Source: Pseudomonadota bacterium (GTDB lineage Bacteria > Pseudomonadota > Alphaproteobacteria > Rhizobiales > Xanthobacteraceae). From it: a stretch of 64,000 nucleotides of DNA. Under the pieces are notes generated by a model. It searched no databases and was not told the origin of the DNA. It saw nothing but the letters and a program-made list of their open reading frames with translations. Location of the stretch: contig JAEYRD010000097.1 of NCBI GenBank assembly GCA_023435725.1, forward strand, positions 1 through 64,000, given 5' to 3'. Positions 43,820 to 54,700 of this stretch are shown in pieces; the first letter of the stretch is position 1, and each line of letters begins with the position of its first letter. Both the position numbers and the translations under genes were made by a program.

Positions 43820-44185
43820 TTGCGGCATCCGCTCGACATCATCGCCATGTTCGCCGCGCTGTGGCTGCTGGCCTCGATGGTGCTCGACGCGTTGACGCCG
43901 AAGGAACTGACGGCGGTGATGATCGGCATTGCGATCGGGCCCGCGATCGTCATCACCGCCGTGTTCTACTATCTGCGCTGCGCGCGTACGGATTTCGCGG
44001 TGATGTTCGCCGCGCTGTGGCTGATCTCTGATATCGCCATGGCATTCATCTCGCCGACGCAGCTGCCACATTTCCTGATCGCGCTCGGCTTCCTGCCGGC
44101 CCTGCTGATCGGCATCGTGCTGCACTGGCAGCGCTTCCAGCGCCGCCACGAGCGGCTGACCGTACCCTCGGTCAAGCGAAGCTAG
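43820..44185 (+). CDS. Small four-helix membrane protein, hypothetical
   Basis: A 121-residue membrane protein with about four hydrophobic helices, two of them tandem-like (MFAALWLLASMVLDAL and MFAALWLISDIAMAF), an internal duplication. Start taken as TTG 43820 because GAGAGG is 7 nt upstream; ATG 43847 would remove the first nine residues. No family recognised. A solo family-C hairpin follows the stop at 44199-44220. Confidence 0.75.
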   Translation: MRHPLDIIAMFAALWLLASMVLDALTPKELTAVMIGIAIGPAIVITAVFYYLRCARTDFAVMFAALWLISDIAMAFISPTQLPHFLIALGFLPALLIGIVLHWQRFQRRHERLTVPSVKRS

Positions 44186-44198
44186 CGCCATTGTCCAC

Positions 44199-44220
44199 CT
44201 CTCCCCGACGGGGAGAGGTG
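44199..44220. repeat. Solo family C hairpin
   Basis: ACCTCTCCCCGACGGGGAGAG forms one hairpin of the family C unit, between the small membrane protein gene and the convergent PoxB-like gene. It may help end both transcripts. Confidence 0.7.
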
Positions 44221-44243
44221 AACCGAACGCGCCTCAGCCGAAA

Positions 44244-45980
44244 TCATCGCGGCAGCAGGTTGGTCTTGGCGAGGTCGAGCACCTCGTCGCCACGACCGTT
44301 CATTACCGCCCGCAGGACCCAGAGGCTGAAGCCCTTGATCTGCTCGGGCGTGATGGTCGGCGGCATCGACAGTTCCTGCTTGGCGGTGACGACGTCGAGC
44401 AACGCCGGTCCGTCGTGCGCCAGCATCTCCTTCATGGCACCGGGAAGCTCGCCCGGATCCTCCACGCGCTTGGCGAAGATGCCCATCGCGCGCGCCATCG
44501 CCGCGAAATCGGGGTTCTCCAGATCGACGTTGGTATCAACAAATCCCGCGGCCTTCATCTCCAGCGCGACGAAGCCAAGCACGCCATTGTTGAAGATGAC
44601 AATCTTCACCGGCAGCTTCATCTGCGTCAGCGTGATCAAATCGCCCATCAGCATGGTGAAGCCGCCGTCGCCGGAGAGCGAGATGACCTGGCGGCCGGGC
44701 TGCGAGGCCTGCGCGCCGATCGCCTGCGGCATGGCGTTGGCCATCGAGCCGTGCACGAACGAGCCGATCAGCCGGCGGCGGCCGTTCATCTCGAGATAGC
44801 GCGCGGCCCATACCGTCGGCGTGCCGACATCGGCGGTGAAGACGGCATCGTCGGACGCATAATCGCTGACGACCTTTGCCAGATATTGCGGATGGATCGG
44901 CTTGCTGCCCGGCGTCCCCTTGGCGAGCGAGTCGAGGCCTTCGCGCGCCTTCTTGTAGTGCGCGATCGCATCGTCGAGATGCTTCCGCTGGGTCTTGGTC
45001 TTCAGCAGCGGCAGCAGCGCCTCGATCGTCAGCGCGACGTCGCCGACGAGGCCGAGATCGATCTTGCAGCGCCGGCCGAGATTTTCAGGGCGGATGTCGA
45101 CCTGCGCGACCTGACAGTCGGTCGGAAAGAACTGCTTGTAGGGAAAATCGGTGCCGAGCATCACGAGGGCGTCGCAGGCGTGCATCGCGGCATAGCCCGA
45201 GGAATAGCCGATGAAGCCGGTCATGCCGACGTCGTAGGGATTTTCGTATTCGACATGTTCCTTGCCGCCGAGCGCATGGACGATCGGACTCTTGAGCGCT
45301 TCGGCCAGCTGCATCAGCGGCGCGTGCGCGCCGGCGCAGCCACGGCCGCAGAACAGGGTCACGCGCTCGGCACCGTTCAGAAGATCGGCAAGCGCCTTCA
45401 GCTCGTTAGCCGCTGGCACGACCTTCGGCGCCGCCAGCGCAAGGCCGCGCGTCGTCGACAGCGCGCGCTTGGGCGGGGTACGGAAAGCAACGTCGCCGGG
45501 CATGGCGACGACGGCGACGCCGCGCAGGCCCACCGCCGCGCGAATGGCGTTCTCCAGCACGAAGGGAAGCTGGCTCGCATCCGAGATCAGTTCGCAATAA
45601 TGGCTGCACTCCCGGAACAGGTTTTGCGGGTGGGTTTCCTGGAAATAGCCGCCGCCGATCTCGGCCGACGGGATCTGCGCCGCGATCGCCAGCACGGGGA
45701 CGCGACTGCGGTGCGCGTCGAACAGGCCGTTGATCAGATGCAGATTGCCGGGGCCGCAGGAGCCCGCGCACACCGCGAGGCTCCCTGTCATCTCGGCTTC
45801 GCCGGCCGCCGCGAACGCCGCGACCTCTTCGTGCCGGACATGGATCCACTCAATGGTGCCGCGGCGGCGCAGCGCCTCGGTGAGACCGTTGAGGCTGTCG
45901 CCGACGATGCCGTAGATGCGCTTGATGCCGGCCTGTTCGAGCGTCGCCACGAACAAATCGGCCACGTTGTTGATCGCCAT
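44244..45980 (-). CDS. ThDP-dependent pyruvate dehydrogenase (quinone)/PoxB-like
   Basis: Thiamine diphosphate enzyme of 578 residues with the three-domain order of pyruvate oxidases: PYR domain (GIVGDSLNGL with catalytic Glu in HVRHEEVAAFAAAGE), central FAD-binding domain (LFCGRGCAGAH), and PP domain with the ThDP motif SGDGGFTMLMGDLITLTQMKLP. It matches the PoxB group that decarboxylates pyruvate to acetate and passes electrons to ubiquinone at the inner membrane. Close relatives include oxalyl-CoA or other decarboxylases, so the substrate is likely but not proven. The 3' end is 24 bp from the convergent palindromic repeat. Confidence 0.9.
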   Translation of the reverse strand: MAINNVADLFVATLEQAGIKRIYGIVGDSLNGLTEALRRRGTIEWIHVRHEEVAAFAAAGEAEMTGSLAVCAGSCGPGNLHLINGLFDAHRSRVPVLAIAAQIPSAEIGGGYFQETHPQNLFRECSHYCELISDASQLPFVLENAIRAAVGLRGVAVVAMPGDVAFRTPPKRALSTTRGLALAAPKVVPAANELKALADLLNGAERVTLFCGRGCAGAHAPLMQLAEALKSPIVHALGGKEHVEYENPYDVGMTGFIGYSSGYAAMHACDALVMLGTDFPYKQFFPTDCQVAQVDIRPENLGRRCKIDLGLVGDVALTIEALLPLLKTKTQRKHLDDAIAHYKKAREGLDSLAKGTPGSKPIHPQYLAKVVSDYASDDAVFTADVGTPTVWAARYLEMNGRRRLIGSFVHGSMANAMPQAIGAQASQPGRQVISLSGDGGFTMLMGDLITLTQMKLPVKIVIFNNGVLGFVALEMKAAGFVDTNVDLENPDFAAMARAMGIFAKRVEDPGELPGAMKEMLAHDGPALLDVVTAKQELSMPPTITPEQIKGFSLWVLRAVMNGRGDEVLDLAKTNLLPR

Positions 45981-46060
45981 GCCAGTCTCCTGATCTCACC
46001 GGTAGAGCAAGATAGGATAAAGCGCGGCCGTGACAGCATCACGGCTTGTTTATTGCCGGC

Positions 46061-46693
46061 TCAGTCTTTCGCAATCGCCCGATCGTAGGCCGCGATCGTC
46101 GCTTTCGCGCGAGCGGCCACATCTGCGGCCGACATGCCGGGCTTGTAGAGGCTGGAGCCGAGCCCGAACGCCGTCACGCCACTCTTGATATATTCGGCGA
46201 AATTCTGGTCGGAGACGCCGCCGACAGCGGCGATCATCACGCCCGCGGGCAGCACGGCGCGGATCGCGGCAATACCGGACGCGCCAAGCACGCTCGCCGG
46301 AAAGAACTTCAGGCTCGATGCGCCGGAACGTGCGGCGAGCAGCGCCTCGGTCGGCGAGAACACGCCGGGCATCGTCACCATGCCGTGCTGATGCGCACGT
46401 GCCAGCACCTCGGTGTCGACATTCGGCGAGACCATCAGCTTGCCGCCGACATCGTTGAGACGATCGACATCTGCGGCAGTCAGCACCGTGCCGGCGCCGA
46501 TCAGCACGCCGGCCGGCGCCTGCTTCGTCGCGGAGGCGATCGAGCGGAACGGATCGGGAGAGTTCAAGGGAATCTCGATCGCGGTCATGCCGGCTTCGAT
46601 CAGCACGCCGACGATGGCCTCGGCCTCCTCCGGCTTGACGCCACGCAGGATCGCAACCAACGGCCGCTTCATCGGCGGAAAGGGAACGCTCAT
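46061..46693 (-). CDS. dgoA: 2-dehydro-3-deoxy-6-phosphogalactonate aldolase
   Basis: KDPG/KDPGal-aldolase barrel of 210 residues. The family signatures are VAILRGVKPEEAEAIVGVLIEAG, IEIPLNSPDP, GAGTVLT and the Schiff-base Lys in LKFFPAS. It cleaves 2-dehydro-3-deoxy-6-phosphogalactonate into pyruvate and glyceraldehyde 3-phosphate in De Ley-Doudoroff galactose breakdown. It sits 13 bp behind the dgoK stop on the same strand, and the kinase next door supplies its substrate. ATG 46693 is used; longer readings overlap dgoK. Confidence 0.92.
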   Translation of the reverse strand: MSVPFPPMKRPLVAILRGVKPEEAEAIVGVLIEAGMTAIEIPLNSPDPFRSIASATKQAPAGVLIGAGTVLTAADVDRLNDVGGKLMVSPNVDTEVLARAHQHGMVTMPGVFSPTEALLAARSGASSLKFFPASVLGASGIAAIRAVLPAGVMIAAVGGVSDQNFAEYIKSGVTAFGLGSSLYKPGMSAADVAARAKATIAAYDRAIAKD

Positions 46694-46706
46694 CTCAACA
46701 ATCCTC

Positions 46707-47624
46707 TCAATTCGTCCAGATCGCCGCAGCCGCCATCGACAGGCCGCGGCGAACCGCTTCATCGGCATCGATTGGGTTCACGGTCACCGACAGCGCGTCG
46801 AAGGCGAGCCGATACAGCACCCCAAGCCGACCGGAGGCGATCAGCGTGATGCCAGCTTTCGGCACGGTGCCGGAAAGGCCCGCTGCCAGCTCGACTCCGA
46901 TCAGCGTCCCCGACAGCGTTTCGCGCGCCGCGGCCGGTGTGCCGCCGAACAGGAGCTGCCGCGATCGTGCGCCGAAGAGGAGATTGGCCGCGAAGGCCGG
47001 TGCATCATAGGCCGCCTTCACCGCCGCTTTGAAGCTCGCAACGTCCTCGGCATCATCGGCACCGGCAACCGCCAGCGACAGGATCGTCTCACGCGAGACC
47101 ACGCTGAAGAGCTCGCCGGTCATGAACGTCGAAAAATGCTCGACCGTACCGTTCTTGACGCGCACCCATTTCGAATGCGTGCCGGGCATGCAGACCAGCG
47201 CCTCGCCGGCGGCATCGAGACCGAGCGCACCGAGCAACTGCGTCTCCTCACCGCGCATCACGTCCGGCGCCCTGGCCTCGCGCTGCGCGATGCCAGGCAG
47301 GATGCGGATGTCGCGCGCTTCGCCCGGCACCCGCACGGCCTGCTTCAGGACAGCCGATAACGGTGCCGGCGTGTCGACATAGCCGGCCTCCACCCAGCCG
47401 GTGCGGGCACCGGCCATGCCGCAGACGAGAACGGGCAGATGATGGGGCGACTCGACCGCGGTGAGATGCGATTGCAGCACGGCGGCGAAGCCGGCCTTGG
47501 CCGCGACCAGCATGCCCTCGCCGCTGCGGCGTTCAGCCAGCACCACCTGGCCGGCGCGGTCGATCAGCCAAAGCCGGAAGCTACTGGTGCCCCAGTCCAC
47601 CGCGACATAGGCGGGTTCGGTCAT
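46707..47624 (-). CDS. dgoK: 2-dehydro-3-deoxygalactonokinase
   Basis: Sugar-acid kinase of 305 residues in the DgoK family, opening AYVAVDWGTSSFRLWLID, a phosphate-binding turn of the actin-like ATPase fold. Further motifs are CGMAGARTGWVEAGY, LPGIAQREARAPDVMRGEETQLLGAL and MPGTHSKWVRV. It phosphorylates 2-dehydro-3-deoxygalactonate at O6. First gene of dgoK-dgoA; upstream on the other side is the sigma-54 control region of the monooxygenase gene. Confidence 0.92.
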   Translation of the reverse strand: MTEPAYVAVDWGTSSFRLWLIDRAGQVVLAERRSGEGMLVAAKAGFAAVLQSHLTAVESPHHLPVLVCGMAGARTGWVEAGYVDTPAPLSAVLKQAVRVPGEARDIRILPGIAQREARAPDVMRGEETQLLGALGLDAAGEALVCMPGTHSKWVRVKNGTVEHFSTFMTGELFSVVSRETILSLAVAGADDAEDVASFKAAVKAAYDAPAFAANLLFGARSRQLLFGGTPAAARETLSGTLIGVELAAGLSGTVPKAGITLIASGRLGVLYRLAFDALSVTVNPIDADEAVRRGLSMAAAAIWTN

Positions 47625-47657
47625 TTCGAATCGTGTCCTCGTCTCACCGGCAAGACA

Positions 47658-47679
47658 CCGTCTCGCGACAATGAGACGG
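47658..47679. promoter_or_regulatory. Putative upstream activator site (inverted repeat)
   Basis: CCGTCTC and GAGACGG are inverted with an 8-bp spacer, about 100 bp before the -24 element at 47762. This is the usual distance for binding of a sigma-54 activator. A third GTCTC lies at 47641. Binding by the neighbouring Fis-type activator is inferred. Confidence 0.55.
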
Positions 47680-47761
47680 CTCTTCGCAAATCCGCCCCGG
47701 GATATCGGCTATTGCCGCTCCAAACCAGCCCTTTCTCGCAGGTCTGGGGCGCTGCCTGCAC

Positions 47762-47777
47762 TGGCACACCGCTTGCT
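47762..47777 (+). promoter_or_regulatory. Sigma-54 (-24/-12) promoter of the monooxygenase operon
   Basis: TGGCACACCGCTTGCT matches the sigma-54 consensus TGGCACG-N4-TTGCW at all but the seventh base, with GG and GC at the required spacing. Expected transcription start about 47788, giving a leader of about 55 nt to the ATG at 47843. Confidence 0.85.
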
Positions 47778-47842
47778 GAAGCTGTCCTGTTCAAGTCCAG
47801 GAGCCGCGCAACAAGACGCGTCAACATCAGATGAGGAAACCC

Positions 47843-48940
47843 ATGGAGATCGGCTATTTCACGATGCCTTCGCATCCGCCGGAGTGCGGCCTGAAGGAAG
47901 GACACGACTGGGATCTGCAGGTCCTGCGCTGGCTCGACGAGCTCGGCTATCAGGAAGCCTGGATTGGCGAGCATCACACCGCGCCATGGGAACCCAATCC
48001 CACGCCGGACCTCCTGATCGCACAGGCGCTGATGCAGACCAAGCGCTTGCGCATCGGCCCGGGCGGCTTCCTGCTGCCGTATCATCACCCGGCCGAGCTC
48101 GCCAACCGCGTCGCGATGCTGGACCATCTCTCCGAAGGCCGGCTCAATTTCGGCGTTGCCGCCTCAGGCCTGCCGAGCGACTGGGCGATGTTCAACGTCG
48201 ACGGCATGAGCGGACAGAACCGCGATATGACCCGCGAGGCGCTGGAGATCATCCTGAAGCTGTGGACCGAACCGGCACCTTTCACCCACAAGGGCAAGTT
48301 CTGGACGGTGACCAAGCCCGACACGATGTTCGACTTCCTCAAGCCCCACATCAAGCCGCTGCAGGCGCCGCATCCGCCGATCGGCGTTGCCGGGCTCTCG
48401 AAGAACTCTGACACGCTGAAGCTCGCCGGCGAGCGCGGCTTCATCCCGATGAGCCTCAACCTGAACCCGGCCTATGTCTCCAGCCATTGGGACTCGGTCG
48501 TAACAGGCGCCGCCAAGACCGGCCGCACGCCGGACCGCCGGGACTGGCGATTGGTGCGCGAAGTGTTCGTCGCCGATACCGACGAGGAGGCTTGGAAGCT
48601 CTCGACCGGCGACATGATGGGCCGGATGATGGGCGAGTACTTCCTGCCGCTGCTCGGCCATTTCGGCTTCAAGGACTATCTGAAGCACGCGCCCGACGTG
48701 CCCGATAGCGACGTCACCGTCGAATATTGCGCCAAGCGGAACTGGATCGTCGGCTCGCCCGCGACCGTCGCCGAGAAGATCGAGAAGATCTACGACGAGG
48801 TCGGCGGCTTCGGCGTGCTCTGCGTGTTCGGCTTCGACTACAAGCACAAGCCGGAAGCCTGGCACCACTCGCTCTCGCTGCTGAAGAACGAGGTGATGCC
48901 TCGCCTGAAGCATCTCGGCTCCGCGAAGAAGGCAGCTTGA
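47843..48940 (+). CDS. LLM-class (luciferase-like) flavin-dependent monooxygenase
   Basis: Bacterial luciferase-fold monooxygenase of 365 residues. Conserved segments are WLDELGYQEAWIGEHHTAPWE, FLLPYHHPAELANRVAMLDHLSEGRLNFGVAASGLPSDW and VTEPAPFTHKGKFWT-type region. It needs reduced FMN made by a partner reductase, and the gene 115 bp downstream encodes one. The nearest named group is limonene monooxygenase (LimB) and alkanal monooxygenases; the true substrate is unknown. ATG 47843 follows GAGG by 6 nt. It has a sigma-54 promoter, and a sigma-54 activator gene lies close by. Confidence 0.9.
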   Translation: MEIGYFTMPSHPPECGLKEGHDWDLQVLRWLDELGYQEAWIGEHHTAPWEPNPTPDLLIAQALMQTKRLRIGPGGFLLPYHHPAELANRVAMLDHLSEGRLNFGVAASGLPSDWAMFNVDGMSGQNRDMTREALEIILKLWTEPAPFTHKGKFWTVTKPDTMFDFLKPHIKPLQAPHPPIGVAGLSKNSDTLKLAGERGFIPMSLNLNPAYVSSHWDSVVTGAAKTGRTPDRRDWRLVREVFVADTDEEAWKLSTGDMMGRMMGEYFLPLLGHFGFKDYLKHAPDVPDSDVTVEYCAKRNWIVGSPATVAEKIEKIYDEVGGFGVLCVFGFDYKHKPEAWHHSLSLLKNEVMPRLKHLGSAKKAA

Positions 48941-48946
48941 CCCGAT

Positions 48947-48991
48947 GCATGGTTCGGAAAAGTGCGCAGCGGTTTTCCGAAGAAATCATGC
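48947..48991. repeat. GCATG/GGAAAA palindromic repeat
   Basis: GCATGGTTCGGAAAA and TTTTCCGAAGAAATCATGC are imperfect inverted arms. This type, with the AGTGCGCAGCGG centre, is common in Rhizobiales intergenic regions. It lies inside the monooxygenase-reductase gap. Confidence 0.75.
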
Positions 48992-49006
48992 TTGACTCAT
49001 AGAGCC

Positions 49007-49032
49007 GGGTGCGGCGCAATCGTGTCGCACCC
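49007..49032. repeat. GGGTGCG inverted repeat before the reductase gene
   Basis: GGGTGCG and CGCACCC arms with a 12-nt loop. No T-run follows, so it is a weak terminator candidate; it may tune expression of the reductase relative to the monooxygenase. Confidence 0.45.
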
Positions 49033-49055
49033 GCGCTTATTTCGGAGATTTCCGC

Positions 49056-49610
49056 GTGACGGTCGATGCAAAGGATTTCAAACAGGCAATGCGCCAATGC
49101 GCCGGTGCCGTCGCGCTCGTCACGGTTGGCGCCGAGCACGGTAAGCGCACCGGGCTGACGGTGACGTCGGCCTGCTCGCTCTCGGACAATCCACCGTCGC
49201 TCATCGTCTGCGTCAACCGCAATGCCAGCGCGCATGCGCGCATTCGCGAGGAGGGCGCATTCGCAATCAACTTCCTGCACGAGGATCACGCCCTGCTCGC
49301 ACTCACGTTCAGCGGCCAGAAGGGCGTCAACGGCGACGACCGGTTCGCCTTCGGCCAATGGACGCGCGGTGAGACCGGTGCTCCCGTGCTGATGGACGCG
49401 GTCGCGGCATTCGACTGCGTGCTGGCGCAGGAATTCGAGACCAAGACGCACTCGATCTTCGTCGGCGAGGTACGAGGCGCGTCGCATTCGGCGGCAGTCA
49501 CGCCGCTGGTTTACCTGCGCAGCAATTTCCATACGCCGCAGGAGATGCGTGAAGCGATCGCGCTCGGCGACCTCGATGCAAGGCATCTGAGCTGGACGGA
49601 TTTTTCGTAG
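49056..49610 (+). CDS. Flavin reductase family protein
   Basis: A 184-residue FMN-binding split-barrel reductase of the HpaC/flavin reductase family: VALVTVGAEHGKRTGLTVTSACSLSDNPPSLIVCVNRNAS and FAINFLHEDHALLALTFSG. It reduces FMN with NAD(P)H for a flavin-dependent monooxygenase, most likely the one encoded just upstream. GTG start with GGAG 8 nt upstream. Together they form a two-component oxygenase. Confidence 0.92.
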   Translation: MTVDAKDFKQAMRQCAGAVALVTVGAEHGKRTGLTVTSACSLSDNPPSLIVCVNRNASAHARIREEGAFAINFLHEDHALLALTFSGQKGVNGDDRFAFGQWTRGETGAPVLMDAVAAFDCVLAQEFETKTHSIFVGEVRGASHSAAVTPLVYLRSNFHTPQEMREAIALGDLDARHLSWTDFS

Positions 49611-49628
49611 ATCCCACATCGCCGGTGC

Positions 49629-49763
49629 GCTCCCTCGCCCCGCCTGCGGGGAGAGGGTTGGGGTGAGGGGGAGTCTCCACGGGGACGGTGACAGTTGGAT
49701 TCCTCCTCACCCGGATTGCATCGCCAGATGCAATCCGGCCTCTCCCCGCGCGCGGGGAGAGGC
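49629..49763. repeat. Family C palindromic repeat
   Basis: CTCCCTCGCCCCGCCTGCGG and CTCTCCCCGCGCGCGGGGAG hairpins enclose GGTGAGGGGGAGTCTCC and GGATTGCATCGCCAGATGCAATCC. It separates the convergent reductase and activator genes. Confidence 0.85.
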
Positions 49764-49808
49764 AAAAAGACCACGGCTCGCTCCTCGATTGGTCTTGAAC
49801 AAACGGCG

Positions 49809-51674
<1,866 letters not shown>

Positions 51675-51769
51675 CGCGGACGTCTCCACCCTGTATTATT
51701 GTGCAAAGTCTGGCAGCACGGGCGGGGATGTCAATCGGGAACCGGAACGCAGCTATTGCTGCACTGCCC

Positions 51770-54700
51770 TCACCACGTGTCGATACACGGCCGCTTCTTC
51801 TCCGTCCGCGCCGGCGGTTTCGGCACCGAGCGCAGGCCCGCCATGATCCAGCGCCTTGTTTCGGCGGGGTCGATGACGTTGTCGATCTCGAACACCGAGG
51901 CGATCGAGACCGCCTTGCCATTGGCATAGAGCTCGGCGACCTTGTTGCGATAGTAGGTCTCGCGCTCCACGGGGTCGGCGATCGCCTCCATTTCCTTGCG
52001 GAAGCCAAGGCGGACATAGCCCTCGAGCCCCATGCCGCCGAACTCACCGGTCGGCCAGGCTGCAGTGAAGAAGGAAGCGTGGAAACCGCCGCCAATCATC
52101 GACTGTGCGCCGAGCCCGTATCCCTTACGGAGCACAATGCCGAACAGCGGCACGGTGAGGCTGGCGCCTGTCACGAACATGCGCGAGACGTGGCGCACGA
52201 TTGCGGTCTTCTCGGCTTCCGGGCCGACCATGAAGCCGGGCGTGTCGCACAGCGAGACGATCGGCAGGTCGAAGGCGTCACAGAGCTGGAGGAAGCGTGC
52301 GGCCTTGTCACCGGCGTCGGCATCGATCGCGCCGCCGAGATGGCGCGGATTGTTGGCGATGAGGCCGAACGGCTTGCCCTCGATGCGGATCAGCGCGGTG
52401 ATCATGCCGACGCCATAGTCGCGGCGCAGCTCCAGCACGGAATCCTTGTCCGCGACGAGATCGATCACGCTGCGGATATCGTAGACCCGCAGCCGGTTCT
52501 CCGGGATGGCACGGCGGAGCAGGCGTTGATCGGCCGCCTGCCACTCCGTCACCGCGCCCTGGAAATAGGACAGGTATTTCTGCGCGACGCGTGTCGCCTC
52601 CTCCTCGTCCTCGACGAGGATGTCGATGACGCCGTTCGGCGCCTGGAACGAGACCGGGCCGACCTCGGCCGGATGATACACGCCGAGCCCGCCGCCCTCG
52701 ATCATCGCGGGGCCGCCCATGCCGATCGAGGCGTTCTTGGTGGCGATGATGACGTCGCAGCAGCCGAGCATCGCAGCGTTGCCGGCAAAACAATAGCCGG
52801 AGACAACGCCAACCACCGGCACGAGGCCGGAGAGTCTTGCGAACTGCACGAAGGACGGGCCGTCGAGCCCGGTCATGCCGAGCCGGTCGGTGTCGCCGGG
52901 CCGGCCGCCGCCACCCTCGCCGTAGAACACCAGCGGAACGCGCCAGTCTTCCGCCAGCGTCAGCATGCGGTCGATCTTCTTGTGGTTCATGTGGCCCTGC
53001 GTGCCCGCGAGCACGGTGTAGTCATAGGCCACGACGATGCAGCGCCCGCCCTCCGGGCCGAACTTCTCGGCATTTACCGTGGCGACGCCCATGACGAGAC
53101 CGTCAGCCGGCGTGTTCTTGATGAGATCGTCGAGCTTGCGGCGGCGCCGCTGCGCTGCGATCGCGAGGCTGCCATATTCCATGAAGGAGCCTTCGTCGAC
53201 GAGCTGTGCGACGTTTTCGCGGGCGGTGCGCTGGTTGGTGTTACGGCGGCGCTCGACCGAGGCCGGCCGGTTCGCGTCGAGCGTATTGGCCTGGCGCGCG
53301 ATCAGCTCGGCAAGATCGGGGCGGATGTGATCGAGATCGATGTCGGCTTCCGTTGCCGATGCATCGGCCGCGACGTCGAGCGGCTCCAGATACATGATCG
53401 GCTCGCCATGCATCAGCGTGATGCCGTCGCTTGCGACGAGCTTCATGACGCGGCCACCCTGCTCGGCCATGACCAGATGCTCCATCTTCATGGACTCGAT
53501 CACGGCGAGTTGCTGACCAGGGCGTACGATCTCGGTTTCCTTCACCTGGATGGTGACGATGGTTCCTTGCAGCGGCGCTGCGACCATCACCGCGCCCTCA
53601 GGCACGGCTTGCGCGACGGGCGCCTCCGCGCCGTGGCCGGTTCGCTCGGTCGCGGCAAAGTAGAGCGGCTTGGCCGCACCATCGGCCGCCTGGACCAGCT
53701 TTGCGATATTGCGGTCGATGAAATCGGTCGCAATACGATTGATCCTGAAATCGGAATGCGCGAGCACGGCCTGGAGGAAAGCGATGTTGGTGACGACGCC
53801 GTCGATCCGAAATTCGCGCAGGGCACGCGAGGCCTTCGCGACGACGTCGTGCCAGGCTTCACCCGGCGTATGCACGATGATCTTTGCGAGCAGCGAGTCG
53901 AAGGCGGCGCTGGTCTTGTAGCCGGCATAGCCAAAGCTGTCGACGCGGACGCCCGGCCCCGACGGCGGCTCGAACACGGCAAGCACACCACCGGTCGGAT
54001 GCGTCGCCCCCAGCTCGTCAAGCGTTTCCATGTTGACGCGGAGCTGCATCGCATAGCCGCGCGGCTTCGGGATCGAACCCTGCGCAAGGCCGAGCGATGC
54101 CAGCGAAGCGCCGGCGGCGACCGCGAATTGGGCGCGGACGAGGTCGAGACCGAGCACCTCCTCGGTCACGGTATGCTCGACCTGGAGCCGCGGATTGGCC
54201 TCGATAAAGGCAAAGCTGTCCTCGGCTGTGCCGTCGACCAGGAACTCGAACGTGCCGAGATTGTCGTAAGAGGCAGCCGCCGCGAGTTGCTTCGCCGCCT
54301 CGATAATACGGCCGCGCAAGGAATCGCTCAGCGAGGGGCTCGGCGCCACCTCGATCAGCTTCTGGTGCCGGCGCTGGATGGTACATTCACGCTCCCAGAG
54401 ATGCGAGATCGCGCCATGGCGGTCGCCGATGATCTGCACCTCGATATGCCGGGCCTTCCGGATCAGCCGCTCGGCATAGACGCCATCGAAGCCGAACGCC
54501 GCCTTGGCCTCGGACTGGCAGCGCGCATGGGCCTCCGCGAGATCGGCCGCCTTCTCCACGACGCGCATGCCGCGGCCGCCGCCGCCGGCCATCGCCTTGA
54601 TCACGATCGCCGCATTGCTGCCGAGCGAGGCGAAGAACGCCGTGATCTCCTCCAGCGACGACGGGCCGCTGGTGCCGGCGATGATCGGCACGCCGCAGCG

